The translations under genes and the position numbers were made by a program. Positions 1-8,727 of a stretch of 64,000 nucleotides of DNA are shown piece by piece. Numbering within the stretch: the first letter of the stretch is position 1; each line of letters starts with the position of its first letter. The notes below the pieces were generated by a model. It was not told the origin of the DNA. It worked only from the letters and a program-made list of their open reading frames with translations, and did not search any database. This DNA comes from Extensimonas perlucida (lineage in GTDB: Bacteria > Pseudomonadota > Gammaproteobacteria > Burkholderiales > Burkholderiaceae_C): positions 62,001-126,000 of the forward strand of contig NZ_VMYE01000009.1 of the NCBI RefSeq assembly GCF_007655255.1, read 5' to 3'.

Positions 1-741
1 GCCAAGGACGTGCTCGCTACCGTCATGGCCGTGGCCAAGAAGATCAAGAAGACCGCGGTGGTCGCCGGCGTGTGCGACGGCTTCATCGGCAACCGCATGA
101 TCGAGCAATACGGCCGCCAGGCGGGCTTTTTGCTCGACGAGGGCTGCACGCCCGCGCAGGTGGACAAGGCCATCGAAAAATTCGGCTTTGCCATGGGGCC
201 GTTTCGCATGAACGACCTTGCGGGCAACGACATCAGCTGGGCCATCCGCAAGCGCCGCTACGTCGAAAAGCCCGACATGAAATACAGCAAGACGGCCGAC
301 CTGCTGTGCGAGATGGGGCGCTTTGGCCAGAAAACCGGCGCCGGCTGGTACGACTACCAACCGGGCAAGCGCGATGCCATCCCCAGCCCCGTGGTCGAGA
401 AAATGCTCGAAGAGCACCGCAAGAGCCTGGGCATCACGCCGCGCAAGATTTCCGAGGAGGAGATCGTCCAGCGCCTGGTGTTCGCGCTCGTCAACGAAGG
501 CGCGCACATCCTCGAAGACGGCATCGCAAGCCGCGCGAGCGACATCGACCTGGTCTATCTCACGGGCTATGGCTTTCCGCTGCACCGCGGCGGCCCCATG
601 CTTTACGCCGACGAGGTGGGTTTGTGCAATCTCGTGCAGGCGATGCGGCGTTTCCGCCAGAACCCGAATGACGACGCCGCCTTCTGGCAGCCCGCGCCCT
701 TGCTCGCACGCCTGGCCGACGAAGGCAAGACGTTCAATTAA
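1..741 (+). CDS. 3-hydroxyacyl-CoA dehydrogenase, C-terminal part (5' end outside window)
   Basis: The reading frame is open from base 1, so the gene begins upstream and only its last 246 residues are seen. The visible part matches the C-terminal half of FadB/FadJ-type multifunctional beta-oxidation proteins: the dimerisation domain begins with the GDGFIGNRM-like stretch (here CDGFIGNRM) and recurs as a second copy ending in the [12 protein letters not shown] motif near the end. These enzymes oxidise 3-hydroxyacyl-CoA to 3-ketoacyl-CoA with NAD. A thiolase follows 37 bases downstream, the usual partner for the next step. Whether an enoyl-CoA hydratase domain is fused at the N-terminus cannot be seen. 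Confidence 0.9.
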   Translation, partial: AKDVLATVMAVAKKIKKTAVVAGVCDGFIGNRMIEQYGRQAGFLLDEGCTPAQVDKAIEKFGFAMGPFRMNDLAGNDISWAIRKRRYVEKPDMKYSKTADLLCEMGRFGQKTGAGWYDYQPGKRDAIPSPVVEKMLEEHRKSLGITPRKISEEEIVQRLVFALVNEGAHILEDGIASRASDIDLVYLTGYGFPLHRGGPMLYADEVGLCNLVQAMRRFRQNPNDDAAFWQPAPLLARLADEGKTFN

Positions 742-778
742 GCCCGCTTCGAACATCATTCGAACCAAAGGATTCCCA

Positions 779-1954
779 ATGACTTCCGCACTCATCGTAT
801 CCACCGCCCGCACGCCGCTCGCCAAGAGCTGGAAGGGCTCTTTCAACATGACGCACGGCGCCACGCTGGGCGGCCACGCGGTGCAGCACGCCATCGCGCG
901 CGCGGGCATAGACCCGGCCGAGGTCGAAGACGTGCTCATGGGCTGCGCCAACCCCGAAGGCGCGACGGGCAACAACATCGCGCGCCAGTGCGCGCTGCGC
1001 GCGGGCCTGCCGGTGTCGGTCTCGGGCATGACCGTGAACCGCTTTTGCTCCTCGGGCCTGCAAACCATTGCGCTGGCTGCGCAGCGCATCATCGCGGGCG
1101 AGGCGCAGGTCTTTGTCGCTGGCGGTGTGGAAAGCATTTCCTGCGTGCAGCAAGAGATGAACCTGCACATGATCGCGGACCCGGCGCTGGCCCAGCAAAA
1201 GCCCGAGATTTACTGGAGCATGCTGCAAACCGCCGAGCAGGTGGCCAAGCGCTACGGCATCGGCCGCGACGCCATGGACGAATACGGCGCCGCGAGCCAG
1301 CAAAAAGCCTGCGCTGCGCAGGCTGCAGGCAAGTTCGACGCCGAAATCGCACCCATCACCGTGACCGCGGGCGTGGTGGACAAGGTGCGCGGCATCATCA
1401 CGCGCGAAGTCACCGTGAGCCGTGATGAAGGCACGCGCGAGGGCACGACCAAGGAATCCATCAGCACCATCAAGCCCGCGCTGCCGGGCGGCGTGGTCGC
1501 AGCAGGCAACGCGAGCCAGTTTTCCGACGGCGCAGGCGCCTGTGTGGTCGTGAGCGAGGAATACGCGAGCAAGAAGGGCTTGCAGCCGCTCGGGCGCTTC
1601 CTCGGTTTTGCCGTGGCGGGCTGCGAGCCCGACGAGATGGGCATTGGCCCGGTGTTCGCCGTGCCCAAGGTGCTCAAGCAGCTGGGCCTCAAAGTCGATG
1701 ACATCGATCTGTGGGAGCTCAACGAAGCCTTTGCCGTGCAGGTGCTCTACTGCCGCGACAAGCTCGGCATCCCCAACGAGCGCCTCAACGTCAACGGCGG
1801 CGCGATCGCCGTCGGCCACCCCTACGGCATGAGCGGCCAGCGCCTGACCGGCCACGCGCTCATCGAAGGCAAGCGCCGCGGTGCCAAGCGGGTGTGCATC
1901 ACCATGTGCATCGGCGGCGGCATGGGCGCGGCGGGCGTGTTCGAAGTGCTCTGA
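779..1954 (+). CDS. Acetyl-CoA acyltransferase (thiolase)
   Basis: A 391-residue thiolase, the normal length for the family. The nucleophilic cysteine is C90 in NRFCSSGLQ. The second catalytic pair lies in VGHPYGMSG (His) and in [10 protein letters not shown] near the C-terminus (Cys). It would cleave 3-ketoacyl-CoA with CoA to acetyl-CoA and a shortened acyl-CoA, or run the reverse condensation. It follows the hydroxyacyl-CoA dehydrogenase by 37 bases, which favours a degradative beta-oxidation role (FadA-like). The ATG at 779 is chosen because [13 protein letters not shown] is the conserved thiolase N-terminus. Chain-length preference cannot be read from the sequence. Confidence 0.93.
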   Translation: MTSALIVSTARTPLAKSWKGSFNMTHGATLGGHAVQHAIARAGIDPAEVEDVLMGCANPEGATGNNIARQCALRAGLPVSVSGMTVNRFCSSGLQTIALAAQRIIAGEAQVFVAGGVESISCVQQEMNLHMIADPALAQQKPEIYWSMLQTAEQVAKRYGIGRDAMDEYGAASQQKACAAQAAGKFDAEIAPITVTAGVVDKVRGIITREVTVSRDEGTREGTTKESISTIKPALPGGVVAAGNASQFSDGAGACVVVSEEYASKKGLQPLGRFLGFAVAGCEPDEMGIGPVFAVPKVLKQLGLKVDDIDLWELNEAFAVQVLYCRDKLGIPNERLNVNGGAIAVGHPYGMSGQRLTGHALIEGKRRGAKRVCITMCIGGGMGAAGVFEVL

Positions 1955-1977
1955 CCTGCGTCAGTGAAGGCCAGAGG

Positions 1978-2018
1978 GCGCCGGAGCAGGGCAGTGGCTT
2001 TGCTCCGGCGCTTTTTTT
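1978..2018 (+). terminator. Intrinsic terminator after the thiolase gene
   Basis: A perfect 11-bp stem (GCGCCGGAGCA at 1978-1988 with its complement at 2001-2011) is followed at once by seven T residues (2012-2018). It lies 24 bases after the thiolase stop codon and should end the upstream operon, leaving the acyl-CoA dehydrogenase gene with its own promoter. The bases after it (about 2020-2065) look like a worn copy of the dispersed repeat described elsewhere. Confidence 0.9.
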
Positions 2019-2076
2019 ATTGATAGCCTCTTGTGCCCGTCCATTCTGCCTAAATGCCATTTTTGAGGCCTAAACC

Positions 2077-3918
2077 ATGAACCACCGCCAAACCCTCGAA
2101 TTCTTGCTCTACGACTGGCTGCAGGCCGAGTCGCTGAGCGCCCGCCCGCGTTTTGCCGAGCACACGCGCGCGACCTTCGACGCCGTGCTCGATACCTGCG
2201 AGCGCATCGCGCGCGAGAAGTACGCGCCGTTCAACCGCCTCGTCGATACCGAGGAGCCGCGCTTCGACGGCGAAAAAGTCATCCTGCCGCAGGCCACGCA
2301 CGAGGCTTATCGCGCGTATGCGGACTCGGGCATGCTCAGCGCAGCGCAGGACTACGACATCGGCGGCATGCAGCTGCCCTACACCGTGGAGGCTGCGGCA
2401 AACAGCTTTTTTGCGCTCGCCTCGATCAGCATCAACCCTGCGCTGCTCACCGTGGGCAACGCGAACCTGCTCATGGCGCACGGCAGCGCGCTACAGCAAA
2501 AGGTGTTTGCGCTGAACGAATTCAGCGGGCGCTTTGCGGGCACCATGTGCCTGAGCGAGCCGCAGGCGGGCTCGTCGCTCAGCGACATCGCCACGCGCGC
2601 CGTGCCCGACGTGCAGGCTGATACTCCGTGGGAGCAGGACCCGCTCGGGCCGCGCTACCGCCTCACGGGGCACAAGATGTGGATCTCGGGGGGCGAGCAC
2701 GAACTCAGCGAGAACATCATCCACCTCGTGCTCGCCAAAATCCCCGGCCCCGACGGCAAGCTGGTGCCCGGCACCCAGGGCATATCGTTGTTCATCGTGC
2801 CGAAAAAACTCGTCGATACCGAAGGGCGCCTCACGGGCGAGCGCAACGACGTGGCGCTCGCGGGCCTGAACCACAAGCTCGGCTGGCGCGGCACGAGCAA
2901 CACCTTGCTGAACTTCGGCGAGGGCAAATACCCGGTCGCGGGCCGCGCCGGCGCCATCGGCTACCGTGTGGGCGAGCCGGGGCACGGGCTTGCGTACATG
3001 TTCCACATGATGAACGAGGCACGCATCGCGATCGGCATGGCCGCGACCATGCTGGGCCTGGCCGGCTACTACGCGAGCCTGGAGTACGCAAAAAACCGCC
3101 CGCAAGGCCGCCCGGTGGGGCAGGGCGGCAAGGACGCCGCCAAGCCGCAGGTGCGCATCATCGAACACGCGGACGTGCGGCGCATGCTGCTCGCGCAAAA
3201 AGCCTACGGCGAAGGCGCACTCGCGTTGAACCTGCTGTGCGCGCGCCTCGTCGATGAGCGCTACACCGGCACGCCCGAGTCCGCCGAAGAAGCGCGCCTG
3301 CTGCTCGAAGTGCTCACGCCCATCGCCAAGAGCTGGCCCAGCGAAAACTGCCTCGAAGCCAACAGCCTCGCGATCCAGGTCCACGGCGGCTACGGCTACA
3401 CGCGTGACTTTCCCGTCGAGCAATACTGGCGCGACAACCGCCTGAACATGATCCACGAGGGCACGCACGGCATCCAGGCCATGGACTTGCTGGGCCGCAA
3501 GGTGCGCATGGAAGGCGGCCGCGGCCTCACGCTGCTGGCCGAGCGCATGCGTGCCAGCGCCGCGCGCGCGCAGGCCGAGCCCGCGCTGCGCGAGCCAGCG
3601 CAGGCGCTGACACTCGCGCTCGCGCAAATCGGCCAAGCCACGCAAGATGCCTGGGCCACGGGCCAGCCGAGCGAGGCGCTCGCGAACGCCGTGCCGTACC
3701 TGCAGGCCTTCGGCCACACCGTGCTCGCTTGGGTCTGGCTCGACGTGGCACTCGCCACGCTGCGCGCAGATGCTACACTTTCAAAAGCGCAAAGCGTAGG
3801 CAGAATGGGCGCCATGCAGTATTTTTATCATTACGAGCTGCCCAAGATCGGCGCCTGGCTGCAGGTCGTGCGCCAGCGCGACATGACCTGCGCGAACCTG
3901 CCTGAAGAAGCATTCTGA
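2077..3918 (+). CDS. Acyl-CoA dehydrogenase, long form with C-terminal extension
   Basis: At 613 residues this is the long acyl-CoA dehydrogenase type, not the 380-residue form. The middle domain carries MCLSEPQAGSSLSDI (FAD contact) and WISGGEH; the C-terminal helical domain contains QVHGGYGYTRDF and YWRDNRLNMIHEGTHGIQ, the usual position of the catalytic base. A further domain of about 130 residues follows, as in the 3-methylmercaptopropionyl-CoA dehydrogenase/FadE12-like group. It oxidises acyl-CoA to trans-2-enoyl-CoA with an ETF as acceptor. Residues near the C-terminus (DATLSKAQS, around 3770-3800) are coded by a stretch resembling the dispersed repeat. Its substrate is not deducible. 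Confidence 0.92.
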   Translation: MNHRQTLEFLLYDWLQAESLSARPRFAEHTRATFDAVLDTCERIAREKYAPFNRLVDTEEPRFDGEKVILPQATHEAYRAYADSGMLSAAQDYDIGGMQLPYTVEAAANSFFALASISINPALLTVGNANLLMAHGSALQQKVFALNEFSGRFAGTMCLSEPQAGSSLSDIATRAVPDVQADTPWEQDPLGPRYRLTGHKMWISGGEHELSENIIHLVLAKIPGPDGKLVPGTQGISLFIVPKKLVDTEGRLTGERNDVALAGLNHKLGWRGTSNTLLNFGEGKYPVAGRAGAIGYRVGEPGHGLAYMFHMMNEARIAIGMAATMLGLAGYYASLEYAKNRPQGRPVGQGGKDAAKPQVRIIEHADVRRMLLAQKAYGEGALALNLLCARLVDERYTGTPESAEEARLLLEVLTPIAKSWPSENCLEANSLAIQVHGGYGYTRDFPVEQYWRDNRLNMIHEGTHGIQAMDLLGRKVRMEGGRGLTLLAERMRASAARAQAEPALREPAQALTLALAQIGQATQDAWATGQPSEALANAVPYLQAFGHTVLAWVWLDVALATLRADATLSKAQSVGRMGAMQYFYHYELPKIGAWLQVVRQRDMTCANLPEEAF

Positions 3919-3938
3919 GCACGATTGCTCTTGCAAAG

Positions 3939-3974
3939 ATAGCTGCTTGCGCTTGATACATAAGGGCTAGCTGC
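3939..3974. repeat. Dispersed Comamonadaceae-type repeat copy, intergenic
   Basis: The 16-mer at 3939-3954 is the exact reverse complement of the core AAGCGCAAGCAGCTAT and is followed by a second, inverted half (GGGCTAGCTGCC), giving a partial hairpin. It fills the gap between the acyl-CoA dehydrogenase gene and the metallo-hydrolase gene. There is no T-run good enough to call it a terminator. Confidence 0.65.
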
Positions 3975-3994
3975 CGATTTTGTTCAAAAAACAC

Positions 3995-4987
3995 ATGTCA
4001 CCCCAAAATCGGCCCGATTGCGCGCCCCACCACGCGCCCGATGGCCGCTTTCGCAACCTGCCCATGGCCGCGCCGGCGCCTGCGCACCGGCTGTCCTTGC
4101 TCAAGGCGCTGCGCTGGCTCGTCACGGGCATTGCGCCCGACCCGGGATTCGACGCGCACGTGCCGGCGGACTTCGTCTATCCGAATCCGCGCACGCCGTT
4201 CGATGCCGCGCGCCCGCATGCGACCTGGATAGGGCACGACAGTTTTTTGCTGCAGCTCGCGGGCTTGCGCATCCTGACCGACCCGATTTTTGGCGACTAC
4301 GCCGCGCCCCTGCCGTGGCCTGCGCTGCGCCGCCTGCGCCCCGCGGGCCTGGCGCTCGAACAGGTCGGGCCCGTGGACGCGGTGCTGCTCTCGCACAACC
4401 ACTACGACCACCTCGAAGCGGCCACGGTGCGTGCGCTGGGCGAGCGCGCGCATTGGTTCGTGCCGCTCGGGCTCAAGGCCTGGTTTGCGCGCCGCGGCGT
4501 GCAGCGCGTGACCGAACTCGACTGGTGGCAGACGGTGGAATTGGCGGGCGGCCAGCAACTCACGTTCACGCCGGCGCAGCATTTTTCGGCGCGCGGCTTG
4601 TTCGACCGCAACCGCAGCCTCTGGGGCGGCTGGGTCTTACAGGGCGCGGGGCGGTGCGTGTATTTCGCGGGCGACACGGGCTACCACGACCGCATTTTTC
4701 GTGACATTGGCGCGCGCCTGGGCCCGCCCGATCTGGCGCTGCTGCCCATAGGCAGCTACGAGCCGCGCAGCTTCATGCAGTCCATGCACGCCGACCCGGC
4801 CGACGCGGTGCAAATCCACCGCGAGCTCGGCAGCCGCCTGAGCGTGGGCATGCATTGGGGCAGCTTTCGCCTCTCGGCCGAGCCGCCGCAGCACCCGCCC
4901 TGGCGTTTGTTCCAGGCGCTGCAGGCCGCGGGCGAGACGCCCGAAAATTTCCGCGTGCTCGAACATGGGCAGGCGTTGAATTTTTGA
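3995..4987 (+). CDS. MBL-fold metal-dependent hydrolase (UlaG / NAPE-PLD-like)
   Basis: A 330-residue metallo-beta-lactamase-fold protein. The metal site motif HxHxDH is seen as SHNHYDHLE, and further ligands are expected in the FAGDTGYHD and MHWGSF segments. The long pattern (W-I-G-H-D-S-F near the start, DPIFGDY after it) matches the family of outer-membrane or cytosolic hydrolases related to NAPE-phospholipase D and UlaG lactonase. The true substrate is unknown. The ATG at 3995 is preferred over a TTG at 3980; neither has a clear ribosome-binding site, and 4064 is another possible start. It has no functional tie to its neighbours that I can see. Confidence 0.8.
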   Translation: MSPQNRPDCAPHHAPDGRFRNLPMAAPAPAHRLSLLKALRWLVTGIAPDPGFDAHVPADFVYPNPRTPFDAARPHATWIGHDSFLLQLAGLRILTDPIFGDYAAPLPWPALRRLRPAGLALEQVGPVDAVLLSHNHYDHLEAATVRALGERAHWFVPLGLKAWFARRGVQRVTELDWWQTVELAGGQQLTFTPAQHFSARGLFDRNRSLWGGWVLQGAGRCVYFAGDTGYHDRIFRDIGARLGPPDLALLPIGSYEPRSFMQSMHADPADAVQIHRELGSRLSVGMHWGSFRLSAEPPQHPPWRLFQALQAAGETPENFRVLEHGQALNF

Positions 4988-5156
4988 ACCTCGGCATGCG
5001 CGCCACCACTCCAATCGCTCAGGCGACAGCGGCCGCGCAGCCTTGGCTGCACAATGGCGCAGGCAAGCAAGGTAGGCGCCTTTTGCATGCCGCATTTTTG
5101 CGTACTGCGCCAGCTGCTTTTTCTTCCTCTGGTTTTCGATCTTCAGGAGACACCCC

Positions 5157-5948
5157 ATGACCCGTACCGTGCAACAACTGTTCGACCTCACTGGCAAGAC
5201 CGCGCTGGTCACCGGCGGCTCGCGTGGCCTGGGCCTGCAAATGGCCCATGCGCTGGGTGAGGCCGGGGCGCGCATCATGCTCACCTCGCGCAAGGCGTCC
5301 GACCTCGAGCAGGCCGTGGCCGAGCTGCAAGACGCCGGCATAGACGCGCGCTGGATCGCCGCCGACTGCGCGCAGGAGTCCGAAATCCAGCGCCTCGTCG
5401 ATGAAACCCTGCAGCGCGTGGGCGACGTGCACATCCTCGTGAATAACGCGGGCGCCACCTGGGGTGCGCCCGCCGAGGAGCATCCGCTCGAAGCCTGGGA
5501 CAAGGTCATGAACCTCAACGTGCGCGGCTACTTTATCCTGAGCCAACTCATCGCCAACCGCAGCATGATCCCGCAGCGCGGCGGCCGCATCATCAATATC
5601 GCTTCGATCGCGGGGCTGGGCGGCAACCCCAGCGACATGAAAACCATCGCCTACAACACCTCCAAGGGCGCGGTGATCAACTTCACGCGTGCGCTGGCGG
5701 CCGAGTGGGGGCGCTTCAACATCACGGTGAACGCGATCTGCCCGGGCTTTTTCAAGACCAAGATGGCGCGCGGCCTGATCGAGATCATGGGCGAGGAAAA
5801 AATCCGCGAAAACGCCCCGCTGCGCCGCCTCGGCGACGACGAGGACCTCAAAGGCATCACGGTGCTCTACGCGAGCGACGCGGGCAAGCACATCACGGGC
5901 CAGTGGCTTGCCGTCGATGGCGGTGTGAGCGCGGTGATCAACGGTTGA
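5157..5948 (+). CDS. SDR family oxidoreductase (FabG-like)
   Basis: A 263-residue short-chain dehydrogenase. The nucleotide-binding motif is TGGSRGLG near residue 20, NNAG follows around residue 98, and the catalytic Tyr-Lys pair is in YNTSKGAVINF. The family reduces or oxidises carbonyl and hydroxyl groups with NAD(P); here a 3-hydroxyacyl-CoA or similar fatty-acid intermediate is likely from the neighbourhood. The start is supported by AGGAG seven bases before ATG. A PaaI-type thioesterase gene lies 101 bases downstream in the same direction and could be cotranscribed. Confidence 0.9.
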   Translation: MTRTVQQLFDLTGKTALVTGGSRGLGLQMAHALGEAGARIMLTSRKASDLEQAVAELQDAGIDARWIAADCAQESEIQRLVDETLQRVGDVHILVNNAGATWGAPAEEHPLEAWDKVMNLNVRGYFILSQLIANRSMIPQRGGRIINIASIAGLGGNPSDMKTIAYNTSKGAVINFTRALAAEWGRFNITVNAICPGFFKTKMARGLIEIMGEEKIRENAPLRRLGDDEDLKGITVLYASDAGKHITGQWLAVDGGVSAVING

Positions 5949-6049
5949 GCGCTGCTGCGATCGCGCCGTTTTACCCGCATTTTCTGTATTGCGCTGCCTG
6001 CCGCGCCCTCTGACGTGGCGTGGCGGGGCATGCTTTGGAGGAGTTTTTC

Positions 6050-6478
6050 GTGTCCGGTATTCCAGTGGATGTGCCTTTCGTGCAGCACCTGGGCTTGGTC
6101 GTGCGCCGTATGGAAAACGGTGAGTCCGAGGTTTTTTTCGACGTGCGCCCCGAGCACATGAATTCCTTTGCTGTGGCGCACGGCGGCGCCACCATGACCT
6201 TGCTCGACGTGGCCATGGCCACGGCCGCGCGCAGCCAGACGCCCGAGCTTGGCGTGGTCACCATCGAGATGAAAACCAGCTTCATGCAGGCCGGGCGCGG
6301 CGCGCTGCTGGCCAAGGGCCGCGTGCTGCACCGCACCGCGCGCATGGCCTTCGTCGAAGGCACGGTCTATGACGCCACGGGGCGCGCGTGCAGCCACGCC
6401 ACGGGCACCTTCAAATTCGTGCCGCGCCAGCCGCCCGCGGGTGCGCAGACTGCGCAGCCCGTGATTTACACCGACTGA
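6050..6478 (+). CDS. PaaI-family hotdog thioesterase
   Basis: A 142-residue single hotdog-fold protein. The conserved HGGATMTLLDVAMA segment (around residue 44) matches the active-site helix region of PaaI/YbgC-type acyl-CoA thioesterases, which hydrolyse acyl-CoA to free acid and CoA. I choose the GTG at 6050 because GGAGGAG lies just before it at good spacing, while upstream in-frame starts have no such site. It sits among acyl-CoA metabolism genes, which fits a role in releasing CoA from dead-end esters. Its substrate is unknown. Confidence 0.85.
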   Translation: MSGIPVDVPFVQHLGLVVRRMENGESEVFFDVRPEHMNSFAVAHGGATMTLLDVAMATAARSQTPELGVVTIEMKTSFMQAGRGALLAKGRVLHRTARMAFVEGTVYDATGRACSHATGTFKFVPRQPPAGAQTAQPVIYTD

Positions 6479-6500
6479 TAGCGAAAAATTTGGATGAAAA

Positions 6501-6545
6501 AGCCGCTTTGCGCAGGATTGATAAGCGCTAGCAGCTATTCAAACC
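6501..6545. repeat. Dispersed repeat copy, intergenic
   Basis: The stretch 6523-6538 reads AAGCGCTAGCAGCTAT, a two-base variant of the family core. It is preceded at 6500-6515 by a worn inverted half (AGCCGCTTTGCGC). It lies between the thioesterase and the MDR oxidoreductase genes, just ahead of the latter's ribosome-binding site. Confidence 0.6.
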
Positions 6546-6565
6546 ATAGTAAACAGGAGCACGCC

Positions 6566-7585
6566 ATGCCACGCAACACGCAAATTCTGCTCGCGAGCCG
6601 CCCGCAAGGCGAGGCCACGGTGGACAACTTCCAGCTCGTCGTCACCGAAACCCCGCCCTTGCAAGAAGGCCAGGTGCTCGTGCGCCACCATTACCTGAGC
6701 CTGGACCCGTACATGCGCGGGCGCATGAACGCGGGCAAAAGCTACGCACCGCCGCAGCCGCTGGGTGAGGTCATGATAGGCGCCACCGTGGGCGAAGTGG
6801 TCGAAAGCCGCCACCCCGACTACGCCGTGGGCGACCAGGTGGTGGGCATGGGCGGCTGGCAGGAGTACAGCGTGGTCGATGCGCGTCAGCCCGGCGTGCT
6901 GCGCAAGGTCGATACGCGCCAGGTGCCGCTGTCGTACTACCTCGGTGCGGTGGGCATGCCGGGCGTCACGGCCTGGTACGGTCTCGTGAAGATCATCGCG
7001 CCCAAGGCCGGCGACACGCTGGTGGTCAGCGCCGCCACGGGCGCCGTGGGCAGCGCCTTTGCCGCGCTTGCCAAGGCGCGCGGCTGCCGCGTCGTGGGCA
7101 TTGCGGGCGGCAGCGAAAAATGCCGCTACGCGCTCGATGAGCTCGGCTTCGACGCCTGCATAGACTACAAACTCCACCAGGGCGACACGCAGTCGCTCGC
7201 GCGCGCCCTGCAGCAGGACTGCCCGCAGGGCATAGACGGCTACTTCGAGAACGTGGGCGGCTGGATCATGGACGCGGTGATGCTGCAGATGAACGCCTTC
7301 AGCCGCATGGCCCTGTGCGGCATGATCGCGGGCTACGACGGCCAGCCGCTGCCCATGCGCTACCCCGCGCTGATCCTCACGCAGCGCATGCGCCTCGAGG
7401 GTTTCATCGTGAGCGAGCACATGGACGTCTGGCCGCAGGCGCTGCAAGAGCTCACGGAGCTGGTCGCGAGTGGCAAGCTGCGCCCGCGCGAGACCATCGC
7501 GCAAGGCATCGCTTCTGCGCCCGAAGCGTTCCTCGGCATGCTCAAGGGCAAGAACCTGGGCAAGCAGCTCGTCAAGCTGGTCTGA
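6566..7585 (+). CDS. MDR-family NADP-dependent oxidoreductase (CurA/leukotriene-B4-reductase type)
   Basis: A 339-residue zinc-free medium-chain reductase. It opens with a PROSTAGLANDIN-reductase-like pattern (HHYLSLDPYMRGRM near residue 48) and has the NADP-binding region SAATGAVGSAFAALAK with the downstream YFENVGG motif. Members reduce the double bond of alpha,beta-unsaturated ketones or aldehydes. ATG at 6566 is preceded by AGGAG; an upstream in-frame ATG at 6494 falls in the repeat and is unlikely. The SDR pseudogene follows 25 bases later and is probably in the same transcript. The physiological substrate is not evident. Confidence 0.88.
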   Translation: MPRNTQILLASRPQGEATVDNFQLVVTETPPLQEGQVLVRHHYLSLDPYMRGRMNAGKSYAPPQPLGEVMIGATVGEVVESRHPDYAVGDQVVGMGGWQEYSVVDARQPGVLRKVDTRQVPLSYYLGAVGMPGVTAWYGLVKIIAPKAGDTLVVSAATGAVGSAFAALAKARGCRVVGIAGGSEKCRYALDELGFDACIDYKLHQGDTQSLARALQQDCPQGIDGYFENVGGWIMDAVMLQMNAFSRMALCGMIAGYDGQPLPMRYPALILTQRMRLEGFIVSEHMDVWPQALQELTELVASGKLRPRETIAQGIASAPEAFLGMLKGKNLGKQLVKLV

Positions 7586-7610
7586 TGGGGCCCGAACAAG
7601 GAGCAGGGCG

Positions 7611-8516
7611 ATGATCGACAACTTTCAAGGCAAGACCGCCGTGCTCACGGGCGCGGGCTCGGGTTTCGGGCGCGAGTGCGCACGCCTGGGCGCGCGCTGG
7701 GGCATGCAGCTCGTGCTCGTCGATGTGCAGCAGGACGCGCTCGACGCCGCCGCAGCCGAGGCGCAGGCCGCGGGCGTGCCGGTGCTCGCGCGGCGCGTCG
7801 ATGTGTCCGACGCAGCGCAGATGCAGGCGCTTGCCGACGCCGTGGCCGAGCGCTTCGGCGCGCCACATTTCGTCTTCAACAACGCGGGCGTGGCCACGGC
7901 GGGCTTGCTGTGGGAACATGGCGTGCAGGACTGGGAATGGGTGCTGGGCGTGAACCTTTGGGGCGTGATCCACGGTGTGCGCCTGTTCACGCCCATGATG
8001 CTCGCCGCCGCGCGCCAGGATCCCGCCTGGCGCGGCCATATCGTCAACACCGCGAGCATGGCCGGGCTGCTGACGCCGCCGAACATGGGCATTTACAACG
8101 TCAGCAAGCACGCCGTCGTGGCGCTCACCGAAACGCTGTACCAGGACTTGCGCCTGGTCACCGACCAGGTCAGCGCGAGCGTGCTGTGCCCGTACTACGT
8201 TGCCACCGGCATAGGCTAGAGCGAGCGCAACCGCCCCCAAGACCTGCCAGGCGCCGCGCCCACGGCGAGCCAGCGCATAGGCCAGGCCATGACCGACAAG
8301 GCCGTGCGCGGCGGCAAAGTCTCGGCCGCCGAAGTCGCACAAAAAGTATTCGACGCCGTGGCCCAAGACCAGTTCTACATCTACAGCCACCCGCACGCAC
8401 TCGGCGGCGTGCGCAACCGCATGGAAGACATCCTGCTGGCGCGCAACCCCACCGACCCGTTTGCCGAGCGCCCCGAGATCGGAGCGCAACTGCGCGCGGC
8501 CTTGCGTGGCGGCTGA
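7611..8516 (+). pseudogene. SDR family oxidoreductase interrupted by an in-frame amber codon
   Basis: The frame from ATG 7611 encodes a typical SDR: TGAGSGFG near residue 12, NNAG near residue 90 and the YNVSKHAVV catalytic pair. A TAG at 8217-8219 stops it after 202 residues (ends VATGIG). Reading on in the same frame gives SERNRPQDLPG and then a further 76 codons that look like the normal C-terminal tail of this SDR subgroup, up to TGA at 8514-8516. The joined length of about 301 residues suits the family; 202 is too short. A single C-to-T change (CAG to TAG) would explain it. Either the gene is newly broken, or the stop is suppressed, or it is a sequencing error. AGGAGCAGGGCG-type ribosome-binding sequence precedes the start. 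Confidence 0.8.
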
Positions 8517-8562
8517 GCGGCTGGCTTCCCGCCCGCATCACAGCGTCATCTATACCCACCAC

Positions 8563-8640
8563 GACTTACGCAAATCGGGATCAGGCAAGGCGCTCGCCCC
8601 CAAGGCAAAACACTTTCCTGCATCCTTGTTTGCGTAAGTC
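8563..8640. mobile_element. MITE-like 78-bp inverted-repeat element
   Basis: The two ends are perfect 12-bp inverted repeats (GACTTACGCAAA at 8563-8574, its complement at 8629-8640). With mismatches and one gap the similarity runs inward for about 28 bases (GGAT-CAGG-AA shared). The middle has no reading frame. It fills most of the gap between the broken SDR gene and chrA. No clear target duplication is seen; CCCAC occurs on both sides at uneven distance. A non-autonomous transposon remnant is the simplest reading, but a hairpin with another role is possible. Confidence 0.5.
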
Positions 8641-8727
8641 CAGCCCACGAAAATCCATGCCTTTCACACCCACTCCGTGTGCTGCGCCAAAGGCGATGCG
8701 GCGGGATTTGATCGAAGAAGGCGACAC

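Noticed and set aside
8289-8516. Independent small gene starting at ATG 8289
   Set aside because: It is in the same frame as the interrupted SDR and continues its expected C-terminus, so it is the broken tail rather than a gene.
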